Shown piece after piece: positions 52,232-61,244 of a stretch of 64,000 bases of DNA. Position numbers and translations under genes: made by a program. Numbering within the stretch: the first letter of the stretch is position 1; every line of letters begins with the position of its first letter. Below the pieces are notes generated by a model that saw only the letters and a list, made by a program, of their open reading frames with translations, made no database searches and had not been told where the DNA came from. The DNA is from an uncultured Dorea sp. (lineage in GTDB: Bacteria > Bacillota > Clostridia > Lachnospirales > Lachnospiraceae), in NCBI GenBank assembly GCA_910584615.1, contig CAJUAM010000019.1, positions 1 to 64,000 on the forward strand, in the 5' to 3' direction.

Positions 52232-52888
52232 ATGGGATACAATGTAGCGATTGACGGACCGGCAGGAGCCGGGAAAAGCACGATTGCGAAGCTGGTTGCG
52301 AAGGAAAAGGGATATATCTATGTGGATACAGGAGCGATGTACCGGGGACTTGCGATACATTTTCTCGATCAGGGGATAAAGGCAGAGGAGACAGATAAGA
52401 TCATTGAAGCCTGCAAAGAGGCCCAGGTGACGATCAAATACGAGGGTGGCATGCAGCAGGTATATCTGAACGGGAACAATATCACGTCAAGGCTTAGGGA
52501 TGAGGAGGTAGGGAATATGGCTTCTAAAAGTTCTCCGATCCCGCAGGTGCGCGAAAAGCTTTTAGAGCTGCAGCAGAGTCTTGCGAGAGAACAGGATGTG
52601 ATTATGGACGGCAGGGATATCGGAACATGTATACTTCCGGATGCGGACGTAAAGGTGTACCTTACCGCCAGTGTAGAGACGAGAGCGAAGCGGCGCTTTG
52701 ATGAACTCATGGAAAAAGGCATCACCTGTGACCTTGAAGAGATCGCGAAAGATATCGCTGAGAGGGATGAGCGGGATATGACCCGCAAGACGGCGCCTCT
52801 TAAGCAGGCAGAGGATGCAACACTCATAGACAGTTCTCATATGACGATCGAAGAGGTGGTTGCGGCAATCACAGCGCTGTGCAGATAG
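52232..52888 (+). CDS. cmk: Cytidylate kinase
   Basis: The 218-residue protein has the P-loop AIDGPAGAGKSTIAKLVAKE, YIYVDTGAMYRGLAIHFL for the CMP site, and the motifs VIMDGRDIGTCILPDADVK and RDERDMTRKTAPLKQAEDA typical of bacterial Cmk. It phosphorylates (d)CMP with ATP. ATGGAGG start. It lies ahead of ispH and the S1-protein gene, a common clostridial arrangement (cmk-ispH-rpsA). Confidence 0.97.
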   Translation: MGYNVAIDGPAGAGKSTIAKLVAKEKGYIYVDTGAMYRGLAIHFLDQGIKAEETDKIIEACKEAQVTIKYEGGMQQVYLNGNNITSRLRDEEVGNMASKSSPIPQVREKLLELQQSLAREQDVIMDGRDIGTCILPDADVKVYLTASVETRAKRRFDELMEKGITCDLEEIAKDIAERDERDMTRKTAPLKQAEDATLIDSSHMTIEEVVAAITALCR

Positions 52889-52924
52889 ATTTTAAGCAGG
52901 ATAAAAGATGAGGAGGATTCTTAC

Positions 52925-53782
52925 GTGCGGGTAGAACTGGCGAAGACAGCCGGCTTTTGCTTTGGAGTAAAGCGGGCTGTAGAGACTGTCTATAAGGAAG
53001 TTGAAAAGAATAAAAACGGTAAGATCTATACTTACGGTCCGATCATCCACAACGATGAGGTGATCAGGGATCTGAAGGAACAGGGGGTAACGGTCTTAAA
53101 TTCTCTGGAAGAATTAGAGGATCTGACAGAAGGAACTGTCATCATCCGTTCTCACGGGGTGCCAAAATCAGTGTGCCGGCTTCTAGACGAGAAAAAAATC
53201 TGCTATGTAGATGCCACTTGTCCCTTTGTAAAAAAAATCCATCGGATCGTCAAGGAAGAAAGTGAGAGAGGGTCTCACATCGTTATTATAGGAAACAGCG
53301 CCCACCCAGAGGTGATGGGTATCCGTGGATGGGCACAAGGAGCTGTGGATGTGATCCAGAACGCACAGGAAGCATCCTCATTTACACTGGAAAATGAGAA
53401 CCAGAAAGTATGCGTCGTATCACAGACGACATTTAATTACAATAAATTTCAAGAATTAGTTGAAATTATCACAAAAAAGGGTTATGATATAATTGTTTTA
53501 AATACGATTTGTAATGCCACGAAAGAGCGGCAGGAGGAAGCCAGCGGCATTGCTTCAAGGGCAGGGGCTATGATTGTCATAGGAGATAAGAAAAGTTCCA
53601 ATACCCAGAAGTTATTTGAAATATGCAGCAATGCATGTGAGAATACGTACTACATACAGACACTTGGCGATTTGAATGTGAATCAATTAAGGTCCGTGGA
53701 ATCAGTAGGTATTACAGCAGGGGCATCCACGCCCAACAAAATAATTGAGGAGGTTCAAAATTATGTCAGAATTAACTTTTGA
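52925..53782 (+). CDS. ispH: 4-hydroxy-3-methylbut-2-enyl diphosphate reductase
   Basis: The 285-residue protein begins MRVELAKTAGFCFGVKRAVE with the first Fe-S Cys. It also has VDATCPFVKKIHRIVKEESE (second Cys) and a late TICNATKERQEEASGIAS with the third. The HxxxxxE-type GNSAHPEVMGIRGWAQG motif is also present. IspH makes IPP and DMAPP in the MEP isoprenoid pathway. GTG start with GGAGG eight bases upstream. The final 20 bases overlap the S1-protein start. Confidence 0.97.
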   Translation: MRVELAKTAGFCFGVKRAVETVYKEVEKNKNGKIYTYGPIIHNDEVIRDLKEQGVTVLNSLEELEDLTEGTVIIRSHGVPKSVCRLLDEKKICYVDATCPFVKKIHRIVKEESERGSHIVIIGNSAHPEVMGIRGWAQGAVDVIQNAQEASSFTLENENQKVCVVSQTTFNYNKFQELVEIITKKGYDIIVLNTICNATKERQEEASGIASRAGAMIVIGDKKSSNTQKLFEICSNACENTYYIQTLGDLNVNQLRSVESVGITAGASTPNKIIEEVQNYVRINF

Positions 53783-54866
53783 ACAAATGTTAGACGAATC
53801 TTTTAAGACCATTAGAAACGGAGAGGTTGTAGATGGTACTGTCATCGATGTTAAACCGGATGAAATCATCTTGAATATAGGTTACAAGGCAGACGGTATC
53901 ATCATGAGAAGCGAATACACCAATGATGCAGGCGCGGATCTTACAACTATGGTTTCCGTTGGGGATCCATTAACTGTGAAAGTCTTAAAGGTGAATGACG
54001 GAGAAGGTCAGGTGCTGTTAACTTATAAGAGGCTTGTAGCAGAAAAGGGAAATGAGAGGCTTAAAGAGGCTTATGAAAATCATGAAGTACTGAGAGCGCC
54101 GGTTGCCCAGATCCTTGGCGGCGGCTTAAGCGTAGTGATCGATGAGGCCAGAGTATTTATACCTGCAAGCCTTGTTTCAGACAGTTATGAAAAGGACCTG
54201 AGCAAATATCAGGATCAGGAGATTGAGTTTGTGATCAGTGAATTCAATCCGAGAAGAAACCGTATCATCGGCGACAGAAGACAGATTCTTGTGGCTGACA
54301 GGGCACAGAAGCAGAAAGAGTTATTCGAGAAGCTTCAGATTGGAGACAGTATAGAAGGAACGGTTAAGAATGTAACGGATTTTGGCGCTTTTGTGGATCT
54401 TGGCGGTGTGGACGGACTTCTCCATATCTCTGAGATGTCATGGGGACGTGTTGAGAATCCTAAAAAAGTATTTAAAGTAGGAGAGAACCTGAAGGTTCTG
54501 ATCAAGGATATCAATGAGACAAAGGTTGCGTTAAGCCTTAAGTTCCCAGAGACGAATCCGTGGGCGAATGCATCTGAGAATTACGCGGTGGGAAATGTAG
54601 TAGAAGGCAAAGTGGCAAGGATGACTGATTTTGGCGCGTTTGTAGAGTTGGCTCCGGGTGTGGACGCTCTGCTCCATGTTTCCCAGATTTCCAGAGCACA
54701 CGTTGATAAGCCGTCAGATGTATTGTCTGTAGGTCAGGCTATCACTGCTAAGATTGTAGACCTGAATGAGGCTGACAGAAAGATCAGCTTAAGTATGAAA
54801 GTCTTAGAGGCCGCAGAGCCGGCTGAGGCAGAAAGTGTGGAAGATGTTGAAGCGGCAGAAGAATAA
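53763..54866 (+). CDS. rpsA: S1-domain RNA-binding protein (RpsA-like)
   Basis: The 367-residue protein has four S1-type modules. The second half has the strong repeats IEGTVKNVTDFGAFVDLGGV then DGLLHISEMSWGRVENP, and VEGKVARMTDFGAFVELAPG then VDALLHVSQISRAHVDKPS. It is shorter than the six-domain S1 of Proteobacteria, as usual in Firmicutes. ATG 53763 is chosen because GAGGAGG precedes it; an extension to 53745 is rejected. In related Clostridia ispH and rpsA are often fused; here they overlap by 20 bases. Confidence 0.93.
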   Translation: MSELTFEQMLDESFKTIRNGEVVDGTVIDVKPDEIILNIGYKADGIIMRSEYTNDAGADLTTMVSVGDPLTVKVLKVNDGEGQVLLTYKRLVAEKGNERLKEAYENHEVLRAPVAQILGGGLSVVIDEARVFIPASLVSDSYEKDLSKYQDQEIEFVISEFNPRRNRIIGDRRQILVADRAQKQKELFEKLQIGDSIEGTVKNVTDFGAFVDLGGVDGLLHISEMSWGRVENPKKVFKVGENLKVLIKDINETKVALSLKFPETNPWANASENYAVGNVVEGKVARMTDFGAFVELAPGVDALLHVSQISRAHVDKPSDVLSVGQAITAKIVDLNEADRKISLSMKVLEAAEPAEAESVEDVEAAEE

Positions 54867-54898
54867 TACGGATGCCAGTTTAGTATGTAAGATTCATC

Positions 54899-54928
54899 GA
54901 TAGAGACCTGAGCGGTCTCTATCTTTTA
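54899..54928 (+). terminator. Terminator after the S1-protein gene
   Basis: GATAGAGACC (54899-54908), loop TGAGC, GGTCTCTATC (54914-54923) and a TTTTA tail form a perfect 10-bp stem. Confidence 0.9.
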
Positions 54929-55054
54929 TGTGTTAAAATTTCAACAAGATGTTTGCGGAAATATACAAAAAATTGTCTGCCTTTATCTAGAAAAAAGAGG
55001 CATTTTCTTGTATAGTATATTAAGAGTTTATTAAAGGAAGGAAGGAACAAAGGG

Positions 55055-56374
55055 ATGGCATTGTTAACGTTTAAGGGTGGTATCCACCCGGATGACGGCA
55101 AGAGCCTGGCGAAAGATAAGGCGATTGTCGAATTGAAACCAAAGGGTAATCTGGTTTATCTGGTTTCCCAGCATATCGGTGCGCCTGCAAGTCCGATCGT
55201 AGAAGTAGGCGAACGTGTACTTAAGGGTCAGAAGATCGCAGAAGCCGGAGGGTTTGTGTCTGCGCCGGTTTATGCTTCTGTATCCGGGACCGTGAAGGCG
55301 ATTGAACCGCATATGAATCCCACAGGCGCTACAGTGAACAGTATCGTGGTGGAGAATGACGGAGAGTACGAGGAAGTCGAGTACAAGGAAGTGAAGCCCC
55401 TTGATGAGCTGACTAAGGAAGAGATTCTTGGCGCGATCGGTGAAGCAGGCGTTGTAGGAATGGGCGGCGCAGGTTTCCCGACAAAAGTTAAGCTTTCTCC
55501 TAAAGAGCCGGATAAGATTGAATATATTATTGCTAACTGTGCAGAATGTGAGCCATATATAACGGCTGACTATAGACGTATGATTGAAACTCCGGAAAAG
55601 CTTGTAGGCGGTATGAAGATCGTACTGAAGCTTTTTGATAACGCGAAGGGGATATTCGGCGTAGAGGATAATAAACCGGATTGTATTGCCAAATTGAGAG
55701 ACCTTACAAAAGATGAGCCCCGTATGGAGGTCATGGCGCTTAAGACGAAGTACCCTCAGGGCGGTGAGCGACAGCTTATATACGCGACTACAGGCAGGGC
55801 GATCAATTCCGCCATGCTTCCGGCAGATGCAGGCTGCGTGGTAGATAACGTTGAGACTATGATCAATATCTATCGTGCGGTGGCAGAAGGGAAACCTTCT
55901 ATTGAACGTGTTGTTACAGTGAGCGGTGATGCAGTTTCAGCTCCGGGGAATTTCCTTGTGCCTTTCGGCATGAATCAGGCAGAGATCGTAGAAGCTGCGG
56001 GAGGCTTTAAATCAGAACCTGAGAAGATGATATCCGGAGGCCCTATGATGGGATTTTCCATGTATACGCTTGATGTTCCGGTTACAAAGACATCTTCTTC
56101 TATTCTTTGTCTTACAAAGGATGAGGTTGCGGCTAATGAGCCTACGGCATGTATCAACTGCGGACGCTGTGTTGACGCTTGTCCGAGCCGGCTGATCCCG
56201 TCCAGGCTTGCGGATTATGCAGAGCATCATGATGAAGCAAAATTTACTGCCCATGAGGGCTTAGAGTGTATGGAGTGCGGCTCCTGCAGTTTTGTATGTC
56301 CGGCGAAGCGGCAGCTTAAGCAGGCGATCGGATCTATGAGGAAGATTGCGCTTGCCAATCGAAGGAAGAAATAA
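55055..56374 (+). CDS. rnfC: Rnf complex subunit RnfC (ferredoxin/NADH-side electron transfer)
   Basis: The 439-residue protein starts with GGIHPDDGKSLAKDKAIVEL, the conserved RnfC opening, and has the NADH/FMN-binding-type loop GVVGMGGAGFPTKVKLSPKE. Two [4Fe-4S] motifs follow: CINCGRCVDACPSRL near residue 365, and CMECGSCSFVCPAKRQL. It oxidises or reduces NAD+ on the cytoplasmic side of the Rnf ferredoxin:NAD+ oxidoreductase. AAGGAAGGAAC start; first gene of the C-D-G-E-A-B operon. Confidence 0.97.
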   Translation: MALLTFKGGIHPDDGKSLAKDKAIVELKPKGNLVYLVSQHIGAPASPIVEVGERVLKGQKIAEAGGFVSAPVYASVSGTVKAIEPHMNPTGATVNSIVVENDGEYEEVEYKEVKPLDELTKEEILGAIGEAGVVGMGGAGFPTKVKLSPKEPDKIEYIIANCAECEPYITADYRRMIETPEKLVGGMKIVLKLFDNAKGIFGVEDNKPDCIAKLRDLTKDEPRMEVMALKTKYPQGGERQLIYATTGRAINSAMLPADAGCVVDNVETMINIYRAVAEGKPSIERVVTVSGDAVSAPGNFLVPFGMNQAEIVEAAGGFKSEPEKMISGGPMMGFSMYTLDVPVTKTSSSILCLTKDEVAANEPTACINCGRCVDACPSRLIPSRLADYAEHHDEAKFTAHEGLECMECGSCSFVCPAKRQLKQAIGSMRKIALANRRKK

Positions 56375-56400
56375 GTAAAGAGAGGAAGAGGTGAATTAAC

Positions 56401-57351
56401 GTGAGTGAGAACAAATTGAAGATGTCATCTTCACCACATATACGTTCCAAAGTTACCTCAAGCAATATCATGCTTATGGTTACCATCGCTCTTTTGCCGT
56501 CGGCGGCATTCGGCGTATGGAACTTTGGACTGCCGGCTCTGGGGATGTTGATTACAACAACTCTGGCTGCCGTTCTTACAGAGTACATATATGAGAAATT
56601 AATGCACAAAAAGATTACGGTAAATGATTTCAGCGCAGTTGTTACAGGACTGCTTTTAGGGCTTAATATGCCGCCCACAGCCCCATACTGGATGGGAGCG
56701 CTTGGAAGTGTATTTGGTATCTTGGTTGTAAAGCAGCTTTTCGGAGGTTTAGGACAGAACTTTATGAATCCGGCTCTTGGAGCGAGATGTTTTCTCCTGA
56801 TTTCATTTACAGGACAGATGACTACATTTATCTATGACGGAGTATCAGGTCCGACTCCTCTTGCCATGCTCAAAGACGGGCAGGCAGTTGACTCTATGAA
56901 TATGCTGATCGGGCGTATTCCTGGAACGATCGGCGAGACAAGCGTTATCGCTGTCATAATCGGAGCGATCTTCCTGATTCTGATGGGGATCATAGACCTT
57001 CGCATACCAGGAACTTATATTGTTACATTTGCAGTTTTTGTGGGTATCTTCGGCCAGTTTACAAAATCAGATGTCGGCCTTTTTGATCCTCAGTATATTA
57101 CATCCCATCTTTGCGGAGGCGGTCTGATGCTCGGAGCATGGTTCATGGCAACTGATTATGTAACTTCACCGATCACAAAGAAGGGGCAGTATGTGTACGG
57201 GGCGCTTCTTGGTATCCTGACCGGACTGTTCAGGCTTTTTGGGGGTTCGGCAGAAGGTGTGTCCTATGCGATTATTATCAGTAACCTTTTAGTTCCGCTG
57301 ATCGAGAAGGTTACTCTTCCAAAACCATTTGGTAAAGGAGGAGAGAAATAA
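56401..57351 (+). CDS. rnfD: Rnf complex subunit RnfD (flavinylated membrane subunit)
   Basis: The 316-residue membrane protein has about eight hydrophobic segments. It has the covalent-FMN motif YDGVSGPTPLAMLKDGQ (Thr near residue 152), the form SGxT required for attachment of flavin by ApbE. GTG start at 56401 with AGAGGAAGAGGTG nearby. Its stop codon overlaps the rnfG ATG by one base (TAATG). It passes electrons within the membrane domain of Rnf. Confidence 0.96.
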   Translation: MSENKLKMSSSPHIRSKVTSSNIMLMVTIALLPSAAFGVWNFGLPALGMLITTTLAAVLTEYIYEKLMHKKITVNDFSAVVTGLLLGLNMPPTAPYWMGALGSVFGILVVKQLFGGLGQNFMNPALGARCFLLISFTGQMTTFIYDGVSGPTPLAMLKDGQAVDSMNMLIGRIPGTIGETSVIAVIIGAIFLILMGIIDLRIPGTYIVTFAVFVGIFGQFTKSDVGLFDPQYITSHLCGGGLMLGAWFMATDYVTSPITKKGQYVYGALLGILTGLFRLFGGSAEGVSYAIIISNLLVPLIEKVTLPKPFGKGGEK

Positions 57352-57929
57352 TGAATAAAACAATGAAAAATACAATGGTTCTTACGATCATCACGCTTAT
57401 TGCCGGACTGGCGCTTGGCTTTGTGTATGAGATCACGAAAGATCCGATCGCGCAGGCACAGGATGCTGCGAAGAAAGAAGCATGGCAGGCAGTATTTCCG
57501 GAAGCGGATCTTGATTCTTTCGAACAGATTGATGTTGATACAAAAGTCGCGTCGGAAGTGATAGGGACTCTTGGCGTGAATGCAACGATTGATGAAGTAT
57601 GTAAGGTTGGAGAAGATGGGTATGTCGTTACGACGACAGATAAGGAAGGTTACGGCGGCGACATCCAGGTTACAGTCGGGATTAAAGCTGACGGTACGGT
57701 GAACGGTGTTTCTATCCTTTCTATCAGTGAAACAGCTGGCCTTGGAATGAAGGCTACAGAGCCGGCCTTTTATGAGCAGTACCAGGGAAAACAGGCAGAG
57801 AAGTTTTACGTGTCCAAAGACGGAGGAGACGGAGAGCCTATCGATGCTTTGAGCGGAGCAACCATTACATCACGGGCGATGACCGGAGCTGTGAACGCGG
57901 CACTTGGTTATTTCCAGAATGCGTTTTAG
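57351..57929 (+). CDS. rnfG: Rnf complex subunit RnfG (flavinylated, extracytoplasmic)
   Basis: The 192-residue protein has one N-terminal membrane anchor (TMVLTIITLIAGLALGFVYE), then an extracytoplasmic FMN_bind domain. GYGGDIQVTVGIKADGTVNG opens the domain and the flavinylation motif is DALSGATITSRAM (S168-G-A-T171). In Vibrio and others FMN is attached to Thr in this motif by ApbE; the apbE gene lies at 62297. The ATG overlaps rnfD by one base. Confidence 0.96.
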   Translation: MNKTMKNTMVLTIITLIAGLALGFVYEITKDPIAQAQDAAKKEAWQAVFPEADLDSFEQIDVDTKVASEVIGTLGVNATIDEVCKVGEDGYVVTTTDKEGYGGDIQVTVGIKADGTVNGVSILSISETAGLGMKATEPAFYEQYQGKQAEKFYVSKDGGDGEPIDALSGATITSRAMTGAVNAALGYFQNAF

Positions 57930-57941
57930 GAGGTAGTGAAG

Positions 57942-58670
57942 ATGAATCAATATACAGAACGTTTGTATAACGGTATTATTAAAGAAAATCCTACCTTCGT
58001 GCTGATGCTTGGTATGTGTCCTACTTTAGCGGTAACGACATCTGCCATCAACGGCCTTGGTATGGGACTTTCGACGACAGCCGTACTTGTGCTGTCAAAT
58101 CTTATGATTTCCCTGCTGCGTAAAGTGATTCCGGATTCCCTTCGTATTCCGGCGTTTATCGTAGTTGTGGCTTCTTTTGTAACTATGGTGGAATTTTTGA
58201 TGGAAGGCTTTGTGCCGAGTCTCTATGCGTCTCTCGGAATTTATATTCCGCTGATCGTTGTTAACTGTATCATTCTGGGACGTGCGGAGAGCTACGCTTC
58301 TAAAAATCCGCCGCTGCCGTCTGTATTTGACGGGATCGGCATGGGGCTTGGATTTACGGTAGGGCTTACAGCGATCGGTATCGTACGTGAAGTGATCGGA
58401 TCTGGAAAGGTCTTCGGATTTCAGCTTCTTCCATTGGCAGATGCCTCTACTGGTCAGGCAGGGTATGTTCCGGTGACGATCTTTATCCTTGCGCCGGGAG
58501 CATTTCTTGTGCTTGCAGGACTTACGGCTCTCCAGAATAAAGTGAAGAACAATGCGAAGAAGAAGGGCAAAAAGGTCACAGAGACTGCCGGATGCGGCGA
58601 GGGCTGCGCGTCTTGTACGAACAGTGCCTGCGGCGGCAAGATATTCCCTGCAGGGAATGAGAAAGAATAG
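57942..58670 (+). CDS. rnfE: Rnf complex subunit RnfE with Cys-rich C-terminal tail
   Basis: The 242-residue membrane protein has about six hydrophobic segments, including ENPTFVLMLGMCPTLAVTTS and GIGMGLGFTVGLTAIGIVRE, which match RnfE (NqrD relatives). The tail adds a Cys-rich segment, ETAGCGEGCASCTNSACGGK (Cys at 218, 222, 225 and 230), not part of the standard membrane core. ATG 57942 is chosen; the in-frame GTG two codons earlier lies too close to GGAGG. Overall role is membrane electron transfer with Na+ or H+ export. Confidence 0.94.
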   Translation: MNQYTERLYNGIIKENPTFVLMLGMCPTLAVTTSAINGLGMGLSTTAVLVLSNLMISLLRKVIPDSLRIPAFIVVVASFVTMVEFLMEGFVPSLYASLGIYIPLIVVNCIILGRAESYASKNPPLPSVFDGIGMGLGFTVGLTAIGIVREVIGSGKVFGFQLLPLADASTGQAGYVPVTIFILAPGAFLVLAGLTALQNKVKNNAKKKGKKVTETAGCGEGCASCTNSACGGKIFPAGNEKE

Positions 58671-58683
58671 GAGGAGTACATAG

Positions 58684-59274
58684 ATGGGAGAATTATTGAT
58701 CATAGCAATTGGCTCTGCACTTGTGAATAACGTTGTACTCAGCCAGTTCCTCGGAATCTGTCCTTTCCTTGGAGTTTCCAAGAAGGTTGAGACTGCTGCC
58801 GGTATGGGCGGCGCAGTAGTATTTGTTATTACGATTGCATCCTTTGTATCAGGTGTGGTGTATAAGTTTGTTCTTGCGAATAAAGCAATTTTGGGCGGGA
58901 AACTTGTCTATTTACAGACAATCGTCTTTATCCTTGTTATTGCCTGTCTGGTGCAGTTTGTAGAGATGTTCCTGAAAAAATCCATGCCGGCGCTTTATCA
59001 GTCACTGGGAGTATACCTTCCTTTGATCACGACGAACTGTGCGGTGCTTGGTGTTGCGCTTACAAATGTACAGAAAGAATATACGATTCTTACAGGAGTA
59101 GTCAATGGTCTTGGAACATCTGTCGGATTCCTGATCGCTATTGTGATTTTGGCAGGTATCCGTGAGAAGATGGAGTACAATGATATTTCAGAGTCCTTTC
59201 AGGGGACGCCGATCGTGCTGATTACGGCAGCTCTTATGGCGATCGCGTTCTTTGGATTTTCAGGACTTATATAG
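58684..59274 (+). CDS. rnfA: Rnf complex subunit RnfA
   Basis: The 196-residue protein has six hydrophobic segments and the RnfA-type start LLIIAIGSALVNNVVLSQFL followed by GICPFLGVSKKVETAAGMGG. The CP residues near position 26 sit in the membrane and are conserved in the family (one half of the RnfA/RnfE membrane pair, linked to a [2Fe-2S] centre). AGGAGTAC start, 13 bases after rnfE. Confidence 0.96.
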   Translation: MGELLIIAIGSALVNNVVLSQFLGICPFLGVSKKVETAAGMGGAVVFVITIASFVSGVVYKFVLANKAILGGKLVYLQTIVFILVIACLVQFVEMFLKKSMPALYQSLGVYLPLITTNCAVLGVALTNVQKEYTILTGVVNGLGTSVGFLIAIVILAGIREKMEYNDISESFQGTPIVLITAALMAIAFFGFSGLI

Positions 59275-59289
59275 GAAGGAGCATAAACG

Positions 59290-60081
59290 ATGAGTGTAAC
59301 AGGTATTTTAATTGCCGCTTTGGTTGTAGGCGGAACCGGCTTATTCATTGGCGTGTTCCTCGGATTTGCCGGCACGAAATTTGCGGTGGAAGTAGATGAG
59401 AGAGAAGAGGCGATCACAGGCGTTCTTCCGGGAAACAATTGCGGCGGCTGCGGGTATGCAGGATGTTCCGGTCTTGCGGCAGCGATTGTAAAAGGAGAGG
59501 CTGAGATTGGAGCTTGTCCGGTGGGAGGCGCTCCTGTTGCGGCTGAGATTGGGAAGATCATGGGACAGGAGGCAGGAGAGCAGGTAAGAAAGACTGCTTT
59601 TGTGAAATGTGCCGGAACTTGCGAAAAGACAAAGCAGGATTATGAATATCATGGTCTCGGCGACTGTATCATGGTGAACATGATGCAAAGCGGCGGACCT
59701 AAATCCTGTAATTATGGATGTCTTGGGGAAGGAACTTGTGTAAAGGCGTGTCCGTTTGACGCGATCCACATTGTGGACGGCATCGCAGTTGTAGATAAAG
59801 AGGCTTGTAAGGCGTGCGGAAAGTGTGTTGCTGTATGTCCGAAGCATTTGATCGAGCTTGTGCCGTATGATCAGAAGCATTTGGTACAGTGCAGTTCTAA
59901 GGATAAGGGCAAAGATGTGATGAAGGCTTGCTCTGTCGGCTGTATCGGATGTAAGATGTGTGAGAGAATGTGTAAGTTTGAGGCTGTGAAAGTGACAGAC
60001 AATATCGCGTATATCGATCCGGAGAAATGTACGAACTGCGGTGCGTGCGCAGAGAAGTGCCCGAAGAAGATTATCCTTTAG
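59290..60081 (+). CDS. rnfB: Rnf complex subunit RnfB (polyferredoxin)
   Basis: The 263-residue protein has an N-terminal membrane anchor and the CGGCGYAGCSGLAAAIVKGE-type cluster motif. Several ferredoxin-like motifs follow: CLGEGTCVKACPFDAI, CKACGKCVAVCPKHLI, CIGCKMCERMCKFEAV and CTNCGACAEKCPKKII. It is the likely entry point for reduced ferredoxin. AGGAAGGAGC start. Last of the six rnf genes; the DUF2752 gene follows after 15 bases. Confidence 0.97.
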   Translation: MSVTGILIAALVVGGTGLFIGVFLGFAGTKFAVEVDEREEAITGVLPGNNCGGCGYAGCSGLAAAIVKGEAEIGACPVGGAPVAAEIGKIMGQEAGEQVRKTAFVKCAGTCEKTKQDYEYHGLGDCIMVNMMQSGGPKSCNYGCLGEGTCVKACPFDAIHIVDGIAVVDKEACKACGKCVAVCPKHLIELVPYDQKHLVQCSSKDKGKDVMKACSVGCIGCKMCERMCKFEAVKVTDNIAYIDPEKCTNCGACAEKCPKKIIL

Positions 60082-60096
60082 GAGAACGGGTTATTT

Positions 60097-60549
60097 ATGG
60101 AGTGCAGCTTGAGACGAAGAATTACCGAAGGGTTACAATTATTTTACAAAGATGTGATATCAGCAAAATGGGCGATTATTTTAGTAGTCGCCTATTTTGT
60201 ATTTCTTAAAAAGTTTTTGCGCAGCCTCTGTCCTATGGTGCTTTTTACAGGATTCCCCTGTCCGGCCTGCGGACTTACGAGGGCAGGTTTCCGGGTGCTT
60301 AAGTTCGATCTATTAGGAGCGTGGAATACTCATCCATTTATATTTGCCGTGATCGTGCTTGCAGTTGTCTTTGGAATAGAGCGTTATGTATACAGAAGCC
60401 GCAGGATGAAGATATCTAAATGGTGTGCCATAGCTGTGATCGTCGGGATGGTGCTCTTTTATGTGTGGAGGATGCTGAATCTGTTCCCGGATGTGCCGCC
60501 GATGACGTATTATCACCGTAATTTCCTGGCGGCAATTTTCCGGTGGTAA
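60097..60549 (+). CDS. DUF2752 membrane protein
   Basis: The 150-residue protein has about three hydrophobic segments and the DUF2752 motif TGFPCPACGLTRAGFRVLKF (CPxCGxTR) in the first loop. The function of the family is unknown; the conserved Cys pair could bind metal or cluster. It lies 15 bases after rnfB in the same direction, so it is likely part of the rnf transcript. ATG 60097 has AGGAGAACGGG upstream. Confidence 0.85.
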   Translation: MECSLRRRITEGLQLFYKDVISAKWAIILVVAYFVFLKKFLRSLCPMVLFTGFPCPACGLTRAGFRVLKFDLLGAWNTHPFIFAVIVLAVVFGIERYVYRSRRMKISKWCAIAVIVGMVLFYVWRMLNLFPDVPPMTYYHRNFLAAIFRW

Positions 60550-60594
60550 TAGGTGTAAAGTGTTTTTTAGATATTTTTCATACGACGCACTACA

Positions 60595-60623
60595 TTGCAA
60601 TTCGGGAAGAATTGTGATAAAAT
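60595..60623 (+). promoter_or_regulatory. Promoter of the Q/Y/N-rich membrane-protein gene
   Basis: TTGCAA (60595-60600), 17 bases, TAAAAT (60618-60623). Confidence 0.65.
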
Positions 60624-60652
60624 ATTGACAGATTTTCAAGGAGGACATAAGA

Positions 60653-61222
60653 ATGGAGAATAATTTTGACAATACACCAGATGAAAAAGAACAGACATCT
60701 TCAAAGCCGGTATATACAGATCCGAACGCAGATGTAAAGGAAGAAGACACTGCAGAAAATACCGGTGTGTATCAGTATACCCAGACCGGCAATTCAGATT
60801 CCTATGCGGGATATCAGCAGAATACCCCGAACCAGAGCGGGCACAGCAGCTATCAATATCAGAATACACAGAGCGGCAATTACCAGTATCAGAGCAGTAC
60901 AGACAATTATTCGCAGTATCAGGATAATGTTGATTATAATATTGGCAATAATATGGGTTACAACCAGAACAGCTATCAGAATATGGATACAAGTCCTATG
61001 TCCATGGGGGACTGGCTGCTTACGATCCTTGCGGCTATGATTCCGTGTGCCGGACTTATCTTGTACATTGTATGGGCGTTCAGCAGCACAGGTAATATTA
61101 ACCGACGGAATTTCTGCCGTGCCCAGCTGATCATTATGGCAGTTGTGTTTGTGCTTTATCTGGTCATAGCGGTTGTGTTCGGAGCAGCAATCATAAGCAG
61201 CGGACAGAGTTTTTTGTATTAA
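60653..61222 (+). CDS. Q/Y/N-rich low-complexity membrane protein
   Basis: The 189-residue protein has an acidic start, then a long stretch (about residues 40-115) rich in Gln, Tyr, Asn and Ser with repeating YQ/NYQYQ-like units (for example HSSYQYQNTQSGNYQYQSS). After the stretch come two hydrophobic segments (WLLTILAAMIPCAGLILYIV and IIMAVVFVLYLVIAVVFGA). The composition resembles prion-like or adhesive disordered regions. No family was recognised beyond a small two-helix membrane module. Own promoter and terminator. Confidence 0.6.
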   Translation: MENNFDNTPDEKEQTSSKPVYTDPNADVKEEDTAENTGVYQYTQTGNSDSYAGYQQNTPNQSGHSSYQYQNTQSGNYQYQSSTDNYSQYQDNVDYNIGNNMGYNQNSYQNMDTSPMSMGDWLLTILAAMIPCAGLILYIVWAFSSTGNINRRNFCRAQLIIMAVVFVLYLVIAVVFGAAIISSGQSFLY

Positions 61223-61244
61223 GGATACAATTGAATTGAAAATA

